Assembly: GCA_002730485.1 (NCBI GenBank)
Contig: PCAH01000152.1
Coordinates: forward strand, 1-13,989
Direction of reading: 5' to 3'
Length of the DNA stretch: 13,989 nt
Origin: Dehalococcoidia bacterium
Lineage (GTDB): Bacteria > Chloroflexota > Dehalococcoidia > UBA3495
The position numbers and the translations under genes were made by a program. Under the pieces are notes generated by a model. It had not been told where the DNA came from, ran no database searches, and worked only from the letters and a program-made list of their open reading frames with translations. Below, one piece after another: positions 7,836 to 13,989 of this stretch (the stretch's first letter is position 1; every line of letters starts with the position of its first letter).

Positions 7836-9470
7836 ATGGTTAACACTCAACAACAGAACGATTCAGCAGGCGCTGAATCCAACGGCGAAATCCAAGAATT
7901 CGACGCAGTCGTCATCGGAGCTGGAGTCACCGGACTCTACGCTCTGTACCGCTTGCGACAACTGGGATTCTCGGCACGGGCGGTTGATGAAGCCAGCGGT
8001 GTTGGTGGGACCTGGTATTGGGCCCGCTATCCCGGCTGCAGATTCGATTCAGAAAGCTACTCCTACGGGTATTCGTTCTCTGAGGAACTACTGCAAGAGT
8101 GGGATTGGGAGGAACATTACGCCGGTCAACCCGAGACCGAACGGTATCTTAACTATGTGGCAGATAAATTTGACCTCCGTAGGGATATCCAATTCAACAC
8201 CCGCGTCAAGTCGGCCACCTACAACAAAGAAGAGAACCGATGGTTGGTCGAAGGCACAGACGGCAGCAAGCTTAAAGGTCAGTTCCTGATCACTGCGGTC
8301 GGCCTACTGTCTGCTAGTTACGTGCCCGATTTTGAAGGTATCAACGACTTCAAGGGCTATTGGACCCACACCAGCCGTTGGCCCAAAGAGGGGGTCGATC
8401 TGAAAGGCAAACGGGTAGGCGTGGTCGGCACCGGCGCCACCGCTATCCAGTTGATCCCCATGATTGCTCCAGAGGTTTCCCACCTCACGGTCTTCCAGCG
8501 GACAGCCAACTACACCGCGCCGCTGCGCAACGGCCCGATCGACGCCGATACCATGCAAGAGATCAAGGGGAATTACGACGAAATATTCAAGGTGTGCAAC
8601 GAAACGGCCGGCTCATTCATGCACAAATTCGACGACCGGTCAGCGATGTCGGTCTCTCCGGAAGAGCGACTGGAGCAGCACGAGAAGCTGTGGGCCAAGG
8701 CTGGCTTTGGTAAGTGGTTGTCCAACTTCAAAGACGTGATGGTACCTGGTGAGGCGAACGAAGATTACTCTGAGTTTGTCAAAGACAAGATCAGAGAGCG
8801 CGTCAATGACCCGGTCGTTGCCGAGATGCTTGTGCCCAATGACCACACCTTTGGCTCCAAACGCGTGCCTTGCGAGACCGGTTACTACGAAGCCTTCAAC
8901 CGTGACAACGTCTTGCTGGTTGACGTCCGCAAGGCTCCGATTCAGCGGATAACTGAAACCGGTATCCAGACCGCTGACGCCGAGTACGAATTTGACGTCA
9001 TCATCTATGCCACTGGGTACGACGCCGTCACCGGCGCTTTGCTTAACATAGACATCTATGGCGAAGACGGGATCACACTGGGGGAGAAATTCACCAACGG
9101 TCCCCGCACCTATATGGGTGTCTCCAGCGTTGGCTATCCCAACCTGTTCACTGTGAATGCCGCGTCCGTAGGCAACTTTGTCCGTGCCGCTGAACCGCTG
9201 ATGGACTGGGTGACTGACTGCATGGTCTATGTCCGCGACAACGGTTACACGCGTATTCAACCGACCCTGGAAGCAGAAGATGCCTGGGTTGACCACGTTA
9301 ACGAGGACGGCAAGAAAATCCTCCGGACGCAGCACCCCGCCTGGTTCAACGGCGGGAACATCCCCGGCAAGGCCCGCGCTCTGCTGACCTCGCCGGACAC
9401 CGCCCCGGTAATGCGCGCCAAGCGATTGGACGTGGCCGCCAAAGGCTACGAGGGCTTCGAACTCAAGTAG
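7836..9470 (+). CDS. Baeyer-Villiger-type flavin monooxygenase
   Basis: A 544-residue two-dinucleotide-domain flavoprotein, the usual length for type I Baeyer-Villiger enzymes. GAGVTG at 28-33 binds FAD, followed by GGTWYWARYPG from 57. The fingerprint FKGYWTHTSRWP at 172-183 fits the type I rule FxGxxxHxxxWP. The NADPH-binding motif GTGATA is at 198-203. Arg343 in GSKRVPCETGYY matches the active-site Arg that stabilises the flavin peroxide in characterised members. The reaction is insertion of oxygen next to a carbonyl, making an ester or lactone, with NADPH and oxygen; it needs no separate reductase. The ketone cannot be named. GAAGGAG precedes the ATG, the gene has its own promoter at 7688-7716 and terminator at 9497-9527, so it is a single-gene unit. 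Hydrolases able to cleave such esters occur at 1-363 and 1775-2575, but a link is only inferred. Confidence 0.94.
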   Translation: MVNTQQQNDSAGAESNGEIQEFDAVVIGAGVTGLYALYRLRQLGFSARAVDEASGVGGTWYWARYPGCRFDSESYSYGYSFSEELLQEWDWEEHYAGQPETERYLNYVADKFDLRRDIQFNTRVKSATYNKEENRWLVEGTDGSKLKGQFLITAVGLLSASYVPDFEGINDFKGYWTHTSRWPKEGVDLKGKRVGVVGTGATAIQLIPMIAPEVSHLTVFQRTANYTAPLRNGPIDADTMQEIKGNYDEIFKVCNETAGSFMHKFDDRSAMSVSPEERLEQHEKLWAKAGFGKWLSNFKDVMVPGEANEDYSEFVKDKIRERVNDPVVAEMLVPNDHTFGSKRVPCETGYYEAFNRDNVLLVDVRKAPIQRITETGIQTADAEYEFDVIIYATGYDAVTGALLNIDIYGEDGITLGEKFTNGPRTYMGVSSVGYPNLFTVNAASVGNFVRAAEPLMDWVTDCMVYVRDNGYTRIQPTLEAEDAWVDHVNEDGKKILRTQHPAWFNGGNIPGKARALLTSPDTAPVMRAKRLDVAAKGYEGFELK

Positions 9471-9471
9471 T

Positions 9472-9489
9472 TTTGGTTCACAAACCAAA
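9472..9489. repeat. Small hairpin just after the monooxygenase stop
   Basis: TTTGGTT and AACCAAA pair over seven bases around a four-base loop, CACA. It sits between the stop codon and the main terminator and may protect the 3' end of the message. It is AT-rich and weak, and could be chance. Confidence 0.4.
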
Positions 9490-9496
9490 GGCAATT

Positions 9497-9527
9497 AAAA
9501 GGGCTGGGGACTTCTCCAGCCCTTTTT
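9497..9527 (+). terminator. Intrinsic terminator of the Baeyer-Villiger gene
   Basis: AAAAGGGCTGG pairs perfectly with CCAGCCCTTTT (11 base pairs) around an eight-base loop, with a run of five T at the end. It starts 27 bases after the stop at 9470. The A run on the left allows weak function on the minus strand too, but no minus-strand gene ends here. Confidence 0.93.
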
Positions 9528-9569
9528 GACGGGTATTGAGGCAACATCCGGCAAGGTCCCAAATAGCAC

Positions 9570-9597
9570 TTGCCCTAAACCGCACAATGTGTAAGAT
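9570..9597 (+). promoter_or_regulatory. Possible promoter of the histidine-rich gene
   Basis: TTGCCC, a 16-base spacer and TAAGAT (4/6). This is weaker than the promoters at 4067 and 7688, but it is rightly placed between the terminator at 9527 and the gene at 9674. The palindrome at 9612-9627 would lie just downstream of the start of transcription. Confidence 0.35.
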
Positions 9598-9611
9598 TGT
9601 TTTAATGCTCC

Positions 9612-9627
9612 GGAATACATGTATACC
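9612..9627. promoter_or_regulatory. Palindrome, possible operator
   Basis: GGAATACATGTATACC is a two-fold symmetric site with one A-A mismatch on each side of a perfect ten-base core, ATACATGTAT. It lies in the leader of the histidine-rich gene, 47 bases before its ATG, where a repressor could block transcription of the copper-related genes. No regulator gene is in the window, so the factor is unknown. Confidence 0.35.
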
Positions 9628-9673
9628 TCTTGCAAGACAGCAGCCCTTGATTTGTCACGGGTCTAGGTCTTGC

Positions 9674-10084
9674 ATGTATAAAGTTGGCGTATCAACATTT
9701 GCCGTCTTGTCGGTGACTCTGTTGTTCTTGTCATTCTTTGGGCCGTTATTCGACCATCACTACGCTGAGAGATCTCCGCTGCATGACCACGTTTATCTCG
9801 GAGATTCTGAGCCAGAGCATGTTCACCCATTCGAGACCCTCCATACCCACGATGCCGTTTCTAACGAAGCCGCGCCTCATGATCATGCAGGAAATCCTGA
9901 TGTCACGGTATATCTGACCCCTGATGACGAGTCAGGCCAAAGAATCGGTGACATCGGCTTCTCACCGTGGTCCGGGTTAGTCGCCCAAGTCCCTCCCGAT
10001 CCATTGAGGTTTTCTTACCTGGCAGTCGAGAAAAACCCTTTGGCACGCTATATCTCTCCTCCCACTCATCCTCCCCTCGCCTAG
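9674..10084 (+). CDS. Histidine-rich membrane-anchored protein, putative metal binding
   Basis: A 136-residue protein with one N-terminal hydrophobic segment (about 4-25), which is an anchor or an uncleaved signal. The stretch right after it has ten His in 44 residues (28, 29, 37, 39, 49, 51, 57, 59, 69, 71), including four HxH pairs, with many Asp and Glu. That suits binding of copper or another soft metal outside the membrane. The rest (VTVYLTPDDESGQ, FSPWSGL, then PPTHPPLA at the end) resembles small uncharacterised proteins I recall from Chloroflexota. The frame opens earlier, at a TTG at 9536 and ATGs at 9587 and 9605, but those starts put a hydrophilic Cys-rich extension before the anchor and have no good ribosome site. 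ATG 9674 has AGG six bases upstream. It begins a block of exported copper-related genes. The exact function is unknown. Confidence 0.68.
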   Translation: MYKVGVSTFAVLSVTLLFLSFFGPLFDHHYAERSPLHDHVYLGDSEPEHVHPFETLHTHDAVSNEAAPHDHAGNPDVTVYLTPDDESGQRIGDIGFSPWSGLVAQVPPDPLRFSYLAVEKNPLARYISPPTHPPLA

Positions 10085-10222
10085 CTTCTTCCTTACCCAC
10101 TAAGACTTTGCCCCGCGAATTAAGTTGCGTGGCCTGATTAGGGTCGGCGTAGAACCATGTGATTCTCTCATGCATCAGACTTAATTAGCTGGGCGTCAAT
10201 CTGAAATTATTAGGAGCTAGTA
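10085..10222. other. Gap between histidine-rich and cupredoxin-like genes
   Basis: 138 bases without a gene. The only clear signal is AGGAGC seven bases before the ATG at 10223. I see no terminator and no convincing promoter, so transcription may run through from the gene upstream. Confidence 0.45.
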
Positions 10223-11239
10223 ATGCGATTACTTACGCGTGGAAGAATATTTTCTTTACTGATGCTTGCAGTCTTATTCAGCATCACCGCAGGCGCGGTC
10301 ATGGGCCATGAACGCCGGGACGTCGACAAATATACCTTGGTTGTCGGCTTCATCGTGGAACCCGCCTTTGAAAGCTTAAAAAACGGATTGGATTTCCGTA
10401 TCACCAAGACCGTGAGTCCAGATAGTGCAATGGATATGGGACCGGACCTGATGGAACACGGCGCGGTGTTCGGATCACCTTCCCTGGCCAATGGGGAGAG
10501 TTTCTCCTTTGAAGTCACTCATGACCTGGAAGACCAAACTCTCACCTATCACAGTCACGAGAACCACGACCTGATTGGCTCCATCACCGTTAGTGATTCG
10601 GCTGAGACATCTGGCAGCATTGATGTGATGATTATGGACGCGATGATCATGCCAGCGGATATTACCGTCCAACCTGGAACTGTCATCAAATGGACGAATC
10701 AAGCATCGGGGCCTCAGACAGCCACCAGTGGCATGCCGTCGGAAATTGGACACGAGCATGAAGCCGAAGAAGTGGATGTCCCGGTAGAGGGTCTGGAAGA
10801 GACCGTACAGTTTGAGATAACACACGTAGCCAGCGGCACATCCAAGGTGATGCCCATCCGTACCATCTTCAGGGACCCCGGCCACTATACTGCCGACCTT
10901 ATTCCCACCGCCCCTGGAATCTATGAATTCCGTCTTTTCGGAACCATTGAGGGCAACGACTTCAACGAGATATTCATCTCCAGAGGCGGCGGAGGCGGGT
11001 TCGGCGACGTTGAGGGATCTGCAGAGCTACAATTCCCTGAAATTCTGCCGGAGGTACGGGAGATAGAGGGTGCAGTCCGTGGCGCCCAAGCCTCTGCTGA
11101 TGGAGCCGTTGACCTGGCAGGAAGCGCAGACGATAGCGCATCTACCGCCAAGTTGATCGGGGTAATTGGTATAGTGCTTGGAGCGGTCGGAATTGCTTCG
11201 GGAGCAGGAAGCGCCGTATACGCCATGCGCAGGAAATAA
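10223..11239 (+). CDS. Exported protein with rearranged cupredoxin-like halves
   Basis: A 338-residue protein with a signal peptide (1-28, cut likely after VMG), a glycine run (255-259) and a C-terminal membrane helix (311-333) followed by MRRK, so the body lies outside the membrane. KYTLVVGFIVEPA at 36-48 and GHYTADLIPT...FRLFGTIEG at 220-244 look like the two halves of one beta-sandwich domain I recall from Chloroflexota and Actinobacteria. Between them, 79-124 reads like the C-terminal half of a cupredoxin (NGESFSFE, then YHSHENHDLIGSITV). Residues 131-170 read like its N-terminal half (DITVQPGTVIKWTN). The halves are in reverse order. The usual type 1 copper ligands are changed: Ser111 where Cys is expected, Leu117 for Met and Gln165 for the first His. 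His110, 112, 115, 177 and 179 could still bind metal. AGGAGC precedes the ATG. The domain reading is mine, from pattern only. Confidence 0.75.
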   Translation: MRLLTRGRIFSLLMLAVLFSITAGAVMGHERRDVDKYTLVVGFIVEPAFESLKNGLDFRITKTVSPDSAMDMGPDLMEHGAVFGSPSLANGESFSFEVTHDLEDQTLTYHSHENHDLIGSITVSDSAETSGSIDVMIMDAMIMPADITVQPGTVIKWTNQASGPQTATSGMPSEIGHEHEAEEVDVPVEGLEETVQFEITHVASGTSKVMPIRTIFRDPGHYTADLIPTAPGIYEFRLFGTIEGNDFNEIFISRGGGGGFGDVEGSAELQFPEILPEVREIEGAVRGAQASADGAVDLAGSADDSASTAKLIGVIGIVLGAVGIASGAGSAVYAMRRK

Positions 11240-11287
11240 TCCCTTTTTCACGGCGCCGTACTACTTTCCCGAGTAACATCACGGCAT

Positions 11288-11315
11288 GGATAATGGTCAG
11301 ATAGAGTCCATATCC
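11288..11315. repeat. Inverted repeat, bulged hairpin
   Basis: GGAT-A-ATGG pairs with CCAT-ATCC: eight base pairs with one bulged A and an 11-base loop. It is nine bases upstream of the stronger hairpin at 11325-11357, so the two may form one structured element. Confidence 0.5.
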
Positions 11316-11324
11316 GTTGTTAAT

Positions 11325-11357
11325 ATCCTTGGAGGCGCAATCCGCGCCTCCAAGGAT
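11325..11357. repeat. Perfect 14-bp inverted repeat, strong hairpin
   Basis: ATCCTTGGAGGCGC and GCGCCTCCAAGGAT pair without a mismatch around a five-base loop, AATCC. It lies 85 bases after the cupredoxin-like gene and 90 before the cytochrome gene. With no T run it is not a typical intrinsic terminator. It may stabilise the upstream message, act as a T-less terminator, or be a copy of a dispersed short element. Confidence 0.75.
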
Positions 11358-11447
11358 CAATGGGTCGGCTGTCCGCCAATCAAATTGCTTAACCACCTAG
11401 TATGTTAGCGGCCGAATACTAGTACACCCACAGAAAAAGATCATTGA

Positions 11448-11903
11448 ATGATGTGGTGTCTGACGATCCATGGCTTAAATCTCCGAATAGGTATCTTGCT
11501 TGGTTCTTTCTTGCTGGTACTTGTGATGGGCTGTTCCGGTAGTTCGGACCCGTCTCCAATCCCAGGATCCACAGCTGTCGCGGCCGTGACACCAAAGGCA
11601 ACCATAAACATGGATAGGGAAATCGCCAGGGGTAAACGCCTGGCCCAGCAGAATGCGTGCCTTGGGTGCCACACTACTGATGGACGAGATCAAGTAGGTC
11701 CCTCTTGGTTGGGACTGTACGGAGCAACGGAAGAGATCGAAGGAGGTGCCAGTGTCGAAGTTGGAACGGAATACCTTGCAGAGTCCATTCGCAACCCCAA
11801 CGCAGTTATCGTCAAGGGTTACAGGCCCGATGTCATGCCGCCGTCCTCTTTGAATGATGATGAGATCAATGCCGTTATCGCCTATATCAGGTCGTTGCAA
11901 TAA
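11448..11903 (+). CDS. Lipoprotein c-type cytochrome (class I)
   Basis: A 151-residue exported monohaem cytochrome. The N-terminal hydrophobic segment (about 13-28) ends in LVMGC, a lipobox, so the mature protein would be lipid-anchored at Cys29. A Ser/Pro/Ala-rich linker (30-53) leads to the haem site CLGCH at 71-75, with His75 as one axial ligand. VMPP places Met130 as the likely second ligand. The end (LNDDEINAVIAYIRSLQ) is the usual C-terminal helix, and the domain resembles the cytochrome part of caa3-type oxidase subunit II. It probably passes electrons outside the membrane. The start is uncertain: ATG at 11448 or 11451, with no strong ribosome site. It stands between the cupredoxin-like gene and the CopC-CopD fusion, 68 bases before the latter, so a role in copper-linked respiration is plausible. 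Confidence 0.9.
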   Translation: MMWCLTIHGLNLRIGILLGSFLLVLVMGCSGSSDPSPIPGSTAVAAVTPKATINMDREIARGKRLAQQNACLGCHTTDGRDQVGPSWLGLYGATEEIEGGASVEVGTEYLAESIRNPNAVIVKGYRPDVMPPSSLNDDEINAVIAYIRSLQ

Positions 11904-11960
11904 CGGCCAAACTACACTGAATGCTCTTTTGGTGAAAGCAAAGATCAGGGGCATGGTTTC

Positions 11961-11965
11961 AGGAG
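11961..11965 (+). promoter_or_regulatory. Ribosome binding site that supports a TTG start
   Basis: AGGAG six bases before TTG 11972. No ATG in this frame occurs before codon 14, which would lie inside the signal peptide. The TTG is therefore the best start for the CopC-CopD fusion. Confidence 0.7.
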
Positions 11966-11971
11966 AAACCG

Positions 11972-13989
11972 TTGAATAAAGCTTTGCGCGTTGTCTTGCT
12001 CACTGCGTTCATGGTGACGATTGGAATGGGGGCGGGAGATTGGTTGAAATCCGCCCCGACAGTGTTCGCCCATGCCAACGTGGCCTCCTCAGAACCGCCA
12101 GCCAACGCGGAATTGGACGTCCCCCCAGAACAGATTGTCATTTGGTTTACAGAGCCGCTGGAACCGGCACTGAGTCAGATAGAGGTCCTCAACTCCGAGG
12201 GCTCACGGATGGACAATGATGACAGCCTGATTGACCGGGTCGATCCGTCTGTGATGTCAGTGACATTGGGAGATCTGGAAAACGGCACTTATACCGTTGT
12301 CTGGAAGAATGTCTCCACCGTCGACGGGCATCGCGTAAGAGGTTCCTTCATCTTCTCTGTTGGTGAACCTCTCAGCGGAGCAGCTCCGGTGGAAATCGCC
12401 GAACAAGGATTATTGCAATCGCCGAGCGAACCCGTGATCCGGTGGCTGGTCTTGTTAGGTGGATTGGCATTGGTGGGCGGCTTGGGCTTCCATCTTCTCG
12501 TCCTGCGTCCGGTACTTACTTCACAAGGTGCCCCCGACTCCGTTTCGAGCTTGATTCCAACTGCTCAGATTTTAGTTTCGAGACTGATGTTGTTAGCTGC
12601 GGTGGTCGCGGTGCTCGCATCATTGGCCCAACTGATCGTTCAAGCATCGGTGGTACATGAGATATCAGTAGCAGACTCGTTCGGCGACCCCGTAAAAACG
12701 ATTCTGACCAACACAGATTGGGGTCGGGTTTGGCTTTGGCGGATGGGGGCTCTGGCCGCTGCCCTCGTTGTGGTTGTCTTGGTGGCGGTATTAGCCCACC
12801 GGCGACAGGACGGCCCTCTAGGCCAGTTATATTTACCGGTGATTGCTATGGGTCTGGGTGCCGGTATGCTGTTCTCCATCAGTTGGACCAGCCACGGAGC
12901 AGCAGTTGCTGGTATCGAGACAACGTCCATAGTCTCTGATTTTATCCATCTGGTGGCTGCGTCCTTTTGGGTCGGGGGAATCCTGGTTTTCCTTGCCACC
13001 ATCTTGCTTGTTAACCGGAGTCTTTCAAGAGAGCACAGGTCCCTTGCTTTGGCGGGAGTGACTCCCAGATTTTCCGCCGTTGCGGTAATCAGCATGGGGA
13101 TCCTTATCATCACGGGTTCCTATGGCGCTTGGGCACAGGTCACCATCGTTGAAGCCTTCGCCACTCCATATGGCTGGTCGTTGGTCGGGAAATTGGCGTT
13201 GGTGACTGTAATCTTGATCATCGGATCCTTCAATCTCCTGTGGATTCGCAAGAGACTGGCAACGAACCCTCAGGCATCCACTTGGTTGGGGCGGCTTATA
13301 GCAGTTGAAGCCGTTGTGGCGGTGTTGATCGTCGTATCTGTCGGGGTGTTGACTAGTTTGGAACCGGCCCGGCAGGTGGCTTCTCGCGAAGGGCTTGGCG
13401 TCGCAGACTACTTGAAGTTCAGTGACACTGCAGAAGGGACGGACATTGAGCTTGTGGTCGAACCTGGCACGGTCGGCACAAACCGGCTGCTAATCACCCT
13501 AGAGGATAGATTTGGTAAACCGCTAACAGATGCTGAAGACGTATCGGTAGACCTGACATCACTGGACGTTGATTTGGGCAAAACCACCTTTGTTTCCCAA
13601 AACCTAGGTGATGGGCAGTATGTGATCGAGGAAGCTCTGTTCAACATAGCTGGCGCTTGGCAGGCTTCGGTAATCGTCAGGCGATCCGACGCATTTGATG
13701 CCAGGACTGCGTTCCGCTTCATTGCGGCTAAGACCACCTCCAGCGGAAGTGCGGTCATTGCGCCGGACCCGAATAAAGGAAAGTTCCTGCTTGGGTTGGA
13801 ATTGTTCGGTGGCGCCGTTTTGTTTATGGTTGCCGGTGTGGCAGCCGGCGGGTGGGCGACAAGGAGCGGCAGATCTCTATTGGGTCCGGGCTTGGCGGTA
13901 GCTGTGCTTGGAATGGTTTTGGCAGTGGCTAGCCCAGTGGGCCAGACGGGGTTGGATACCCAAACCAATCCATTTCCTCCTGATCAGAC
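11972..13989 (+). CDS. CopC-CopD-YtkA fusion, copper handling (3' end outside window)
   Basis: 672 codons are visible and no stop is reached. A signal peptide (1-33) ends in VFA, so the mature chain would begin with His34. The CopC domain (34-130) has His34, Asp118 and His120 (STVDGHRVRG), the ligands of the Cu(II) site in known CopC proteins. The CopD membrane domain (about 155-465) shows SHG at 306-309, DFIHLVAASFWVGG at 323-336 and ITGSYGAWAQV at 380-390. An extracellular YtkA-like beta domain follows (about 490-585), then two more helices (about 605-628 and 636-654). CopD-type proteins take copper into the cytoplasm or help supply copper enzymes. The start is TTG with AGGAG six bases upstream. 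The last visible residues, TNPFPPDQ, recall the linker to a cytochrome c domain in some fusions; this cannot be seen here. Confidence 0.92.
   Translation, partial: MNKALRVVLLTAFMVTIGMGAGDWLKSAPTVFAHANVASSEPPANAELDVPPEQIVIWFTEPLEPALSQIEVLNSEGSRMDNDDSLIDRVDPSVMSVTLGDLENGTYTVVWKNVSTVDGHRVRGSFIFSVGEPLSGAAPVEIAEQGLLQSPSEPVIRWLVLLGGLALVGGLGFHLLVLRPVLTSQGAPDSVSSLIPTAQILVSRLMLLAAVVAVLASLAQLIVQASVVHEISVADSFGDPVKTILTNTDWGRVWLWRMGALAAALVVVVLVAVLAHRRQDGPLGQLYLPVIAMGLGAGMLFSISWTSHGAAVAGIETTSIVSDFIHLVAASFWVGGILVFLATILLVNRSLSREHRSLALAGVTPRFSAVAVISMGILIITGSYGAWAQVTIVEAFATPYGWSLVGKLALVTVILIIGSFNLLWIRKRLATNPQASTWLGRLIAVEAVVAVLIVVSVGVLTSLEPARQVASREGLGVADYLKFSDTAEGTDIELVVEPGTVGTNRLLITLEDRFGKPLTDAEDVSVDLTSLDVDLGKTTFVSQNLGDGQYVIEEALFNIAGAWQASVIVRRSDAFDARTAFRFIAAKTTSSGSAVIAPDPNKGKFLLGLELFGGAVLFMVAGVAAGGWATRSGRSLLGPGLAVAVLGMVLAVASPVGQTGLDTQTNPFPPDQ

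Larger units (their letters stand above)
11240..11447. other. 208-base gap with palindrome and two hairpins
   Basis: No open frame worth calling. It holds a ten-base palindrome, ACGGCGCCGT, at 11250-11259, a bulged hairpin at 11288-11315 and a very strong hairpin at 11325-11357. None is followed by a T run. No clear promoter for the cytochrome gene could be picked out. Confidence 0.5.

Noticed and set aside
7783..8289. Plus-strand frame overlapping the start of the Baeyer-Villiger gene
   Set aside because: Most of it lies out of frame inside the monooxygenase, whose FAD motif begins at once. The composition is unlike a real protein and no ribosome site precedes it.
8640..9494. Minus-strand open frame of 284 codons over the Baeyer-Villiger gene
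   Set aside because: It is antisense to a well-supported gene, begins in the 3' gap, and shows no motif. Long antisense frames are common in GC-rich coding DNA.
9616..9623. Match to the CopY-type copper box TACAnnTGTA
   Set aside because: The site here is TACATGTA with no two-base spacer, and no CopY-like regulator is visible, so only the palindrome itself is reported.
9536..9673. N-terminal extension of the histidine-rich protein
   Set aside because: The TTG at 9536 is nine bases after a strong terminator and the extension would hide the membrane anchor; the ATG at 9674 fits better.
11953..11979. Eight-codon open frame just before the CopC-CopD start, possible leader peptide
   Set aside because: Its ATG has no ribosome site at useful distance, and the overlap with the TTG start is easily chance.
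1..13989. CRISPR arrays, tRNA or rRNA genes, insertion sequences, toxin-antitoxin pairs
   Set aside because: I looked for regularly spaced repeats, cloverleaf-like segments and transposase motifs on both strands and saw none.

Overview
The window looks like a piece of a free-living bacterial chromosome, probably from a Chloroflexota lineage of the SAR202 type. This is inference: there is no rRNA or marker gene here. It rests on the mix of genes: a luciferase-like flavin monooxygenase, a Baeyer-Villiger-type flavoprotein, a stand-alone molybdopterin dehydrogenase subunit and SDR/hydrolase pairs, next to a copper-handling block whose proteins resemble Chloroflexota ones I recall. I see no tRNA, rRNA, CRISPR array, transposase or integrase.

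Layout. (1) Bases 1-1699, plus strand: the 3' end of an alpha/beta hydrolase, a stand-alone jelly-roll (sugar-binding-like) protein and an SDR dehydrogenase. They are 24-25 bases apart, so one operon, ended by a hairpin at 1710-1741 that also works in the other direction. (2) Bases 1775-3885, minus strand: a luciferase-like monooxygenase followed by a second alpha/beta hydrolase. (3) Bases 4067-7636, plus strand: a good sigma-70-type promoter, then aminopeptidase C (pepC) and, 20 bases later, a molybdopterin-binding xanthine dehydrogenase-family subunit. (4) Bases 7688-9527, plus strand: a second promoter with the same pattern, a Baeyer-Villiger-type monooxygenase and its terminator. (5) Bases 9570-13989, plus strand: a histidine-rich membrane-anchored protein, a membrane-anchored protein with cupredoxin-like halves in unusual order, a lipoprotein cytochrome c, and a CopC-CopD-YtkA fusion that runs off the window.

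Regions 1-4 are cytoplasmic catabolic enzymes. They suit oxidative attack on organic compounds (flavin oxygen insertion, molybdenum hydroxylation, alcohol oxidation, ester hydrolysis) and peptide use, but no complete pathway can be named. Region 5 is exported and looks like a periplasmic or outer-face module for copper handling and electron transfer.

The most unusual item is the 338-residue protein at 10223-11239. It appears to carry a cupredoxin with its C-terminal half before its N-terminal half, set inside another beta-sandwich domain, with the usual type 1 copper ligands missing. The 208-base gap after it holds two strong hairpins and a short palindrome.
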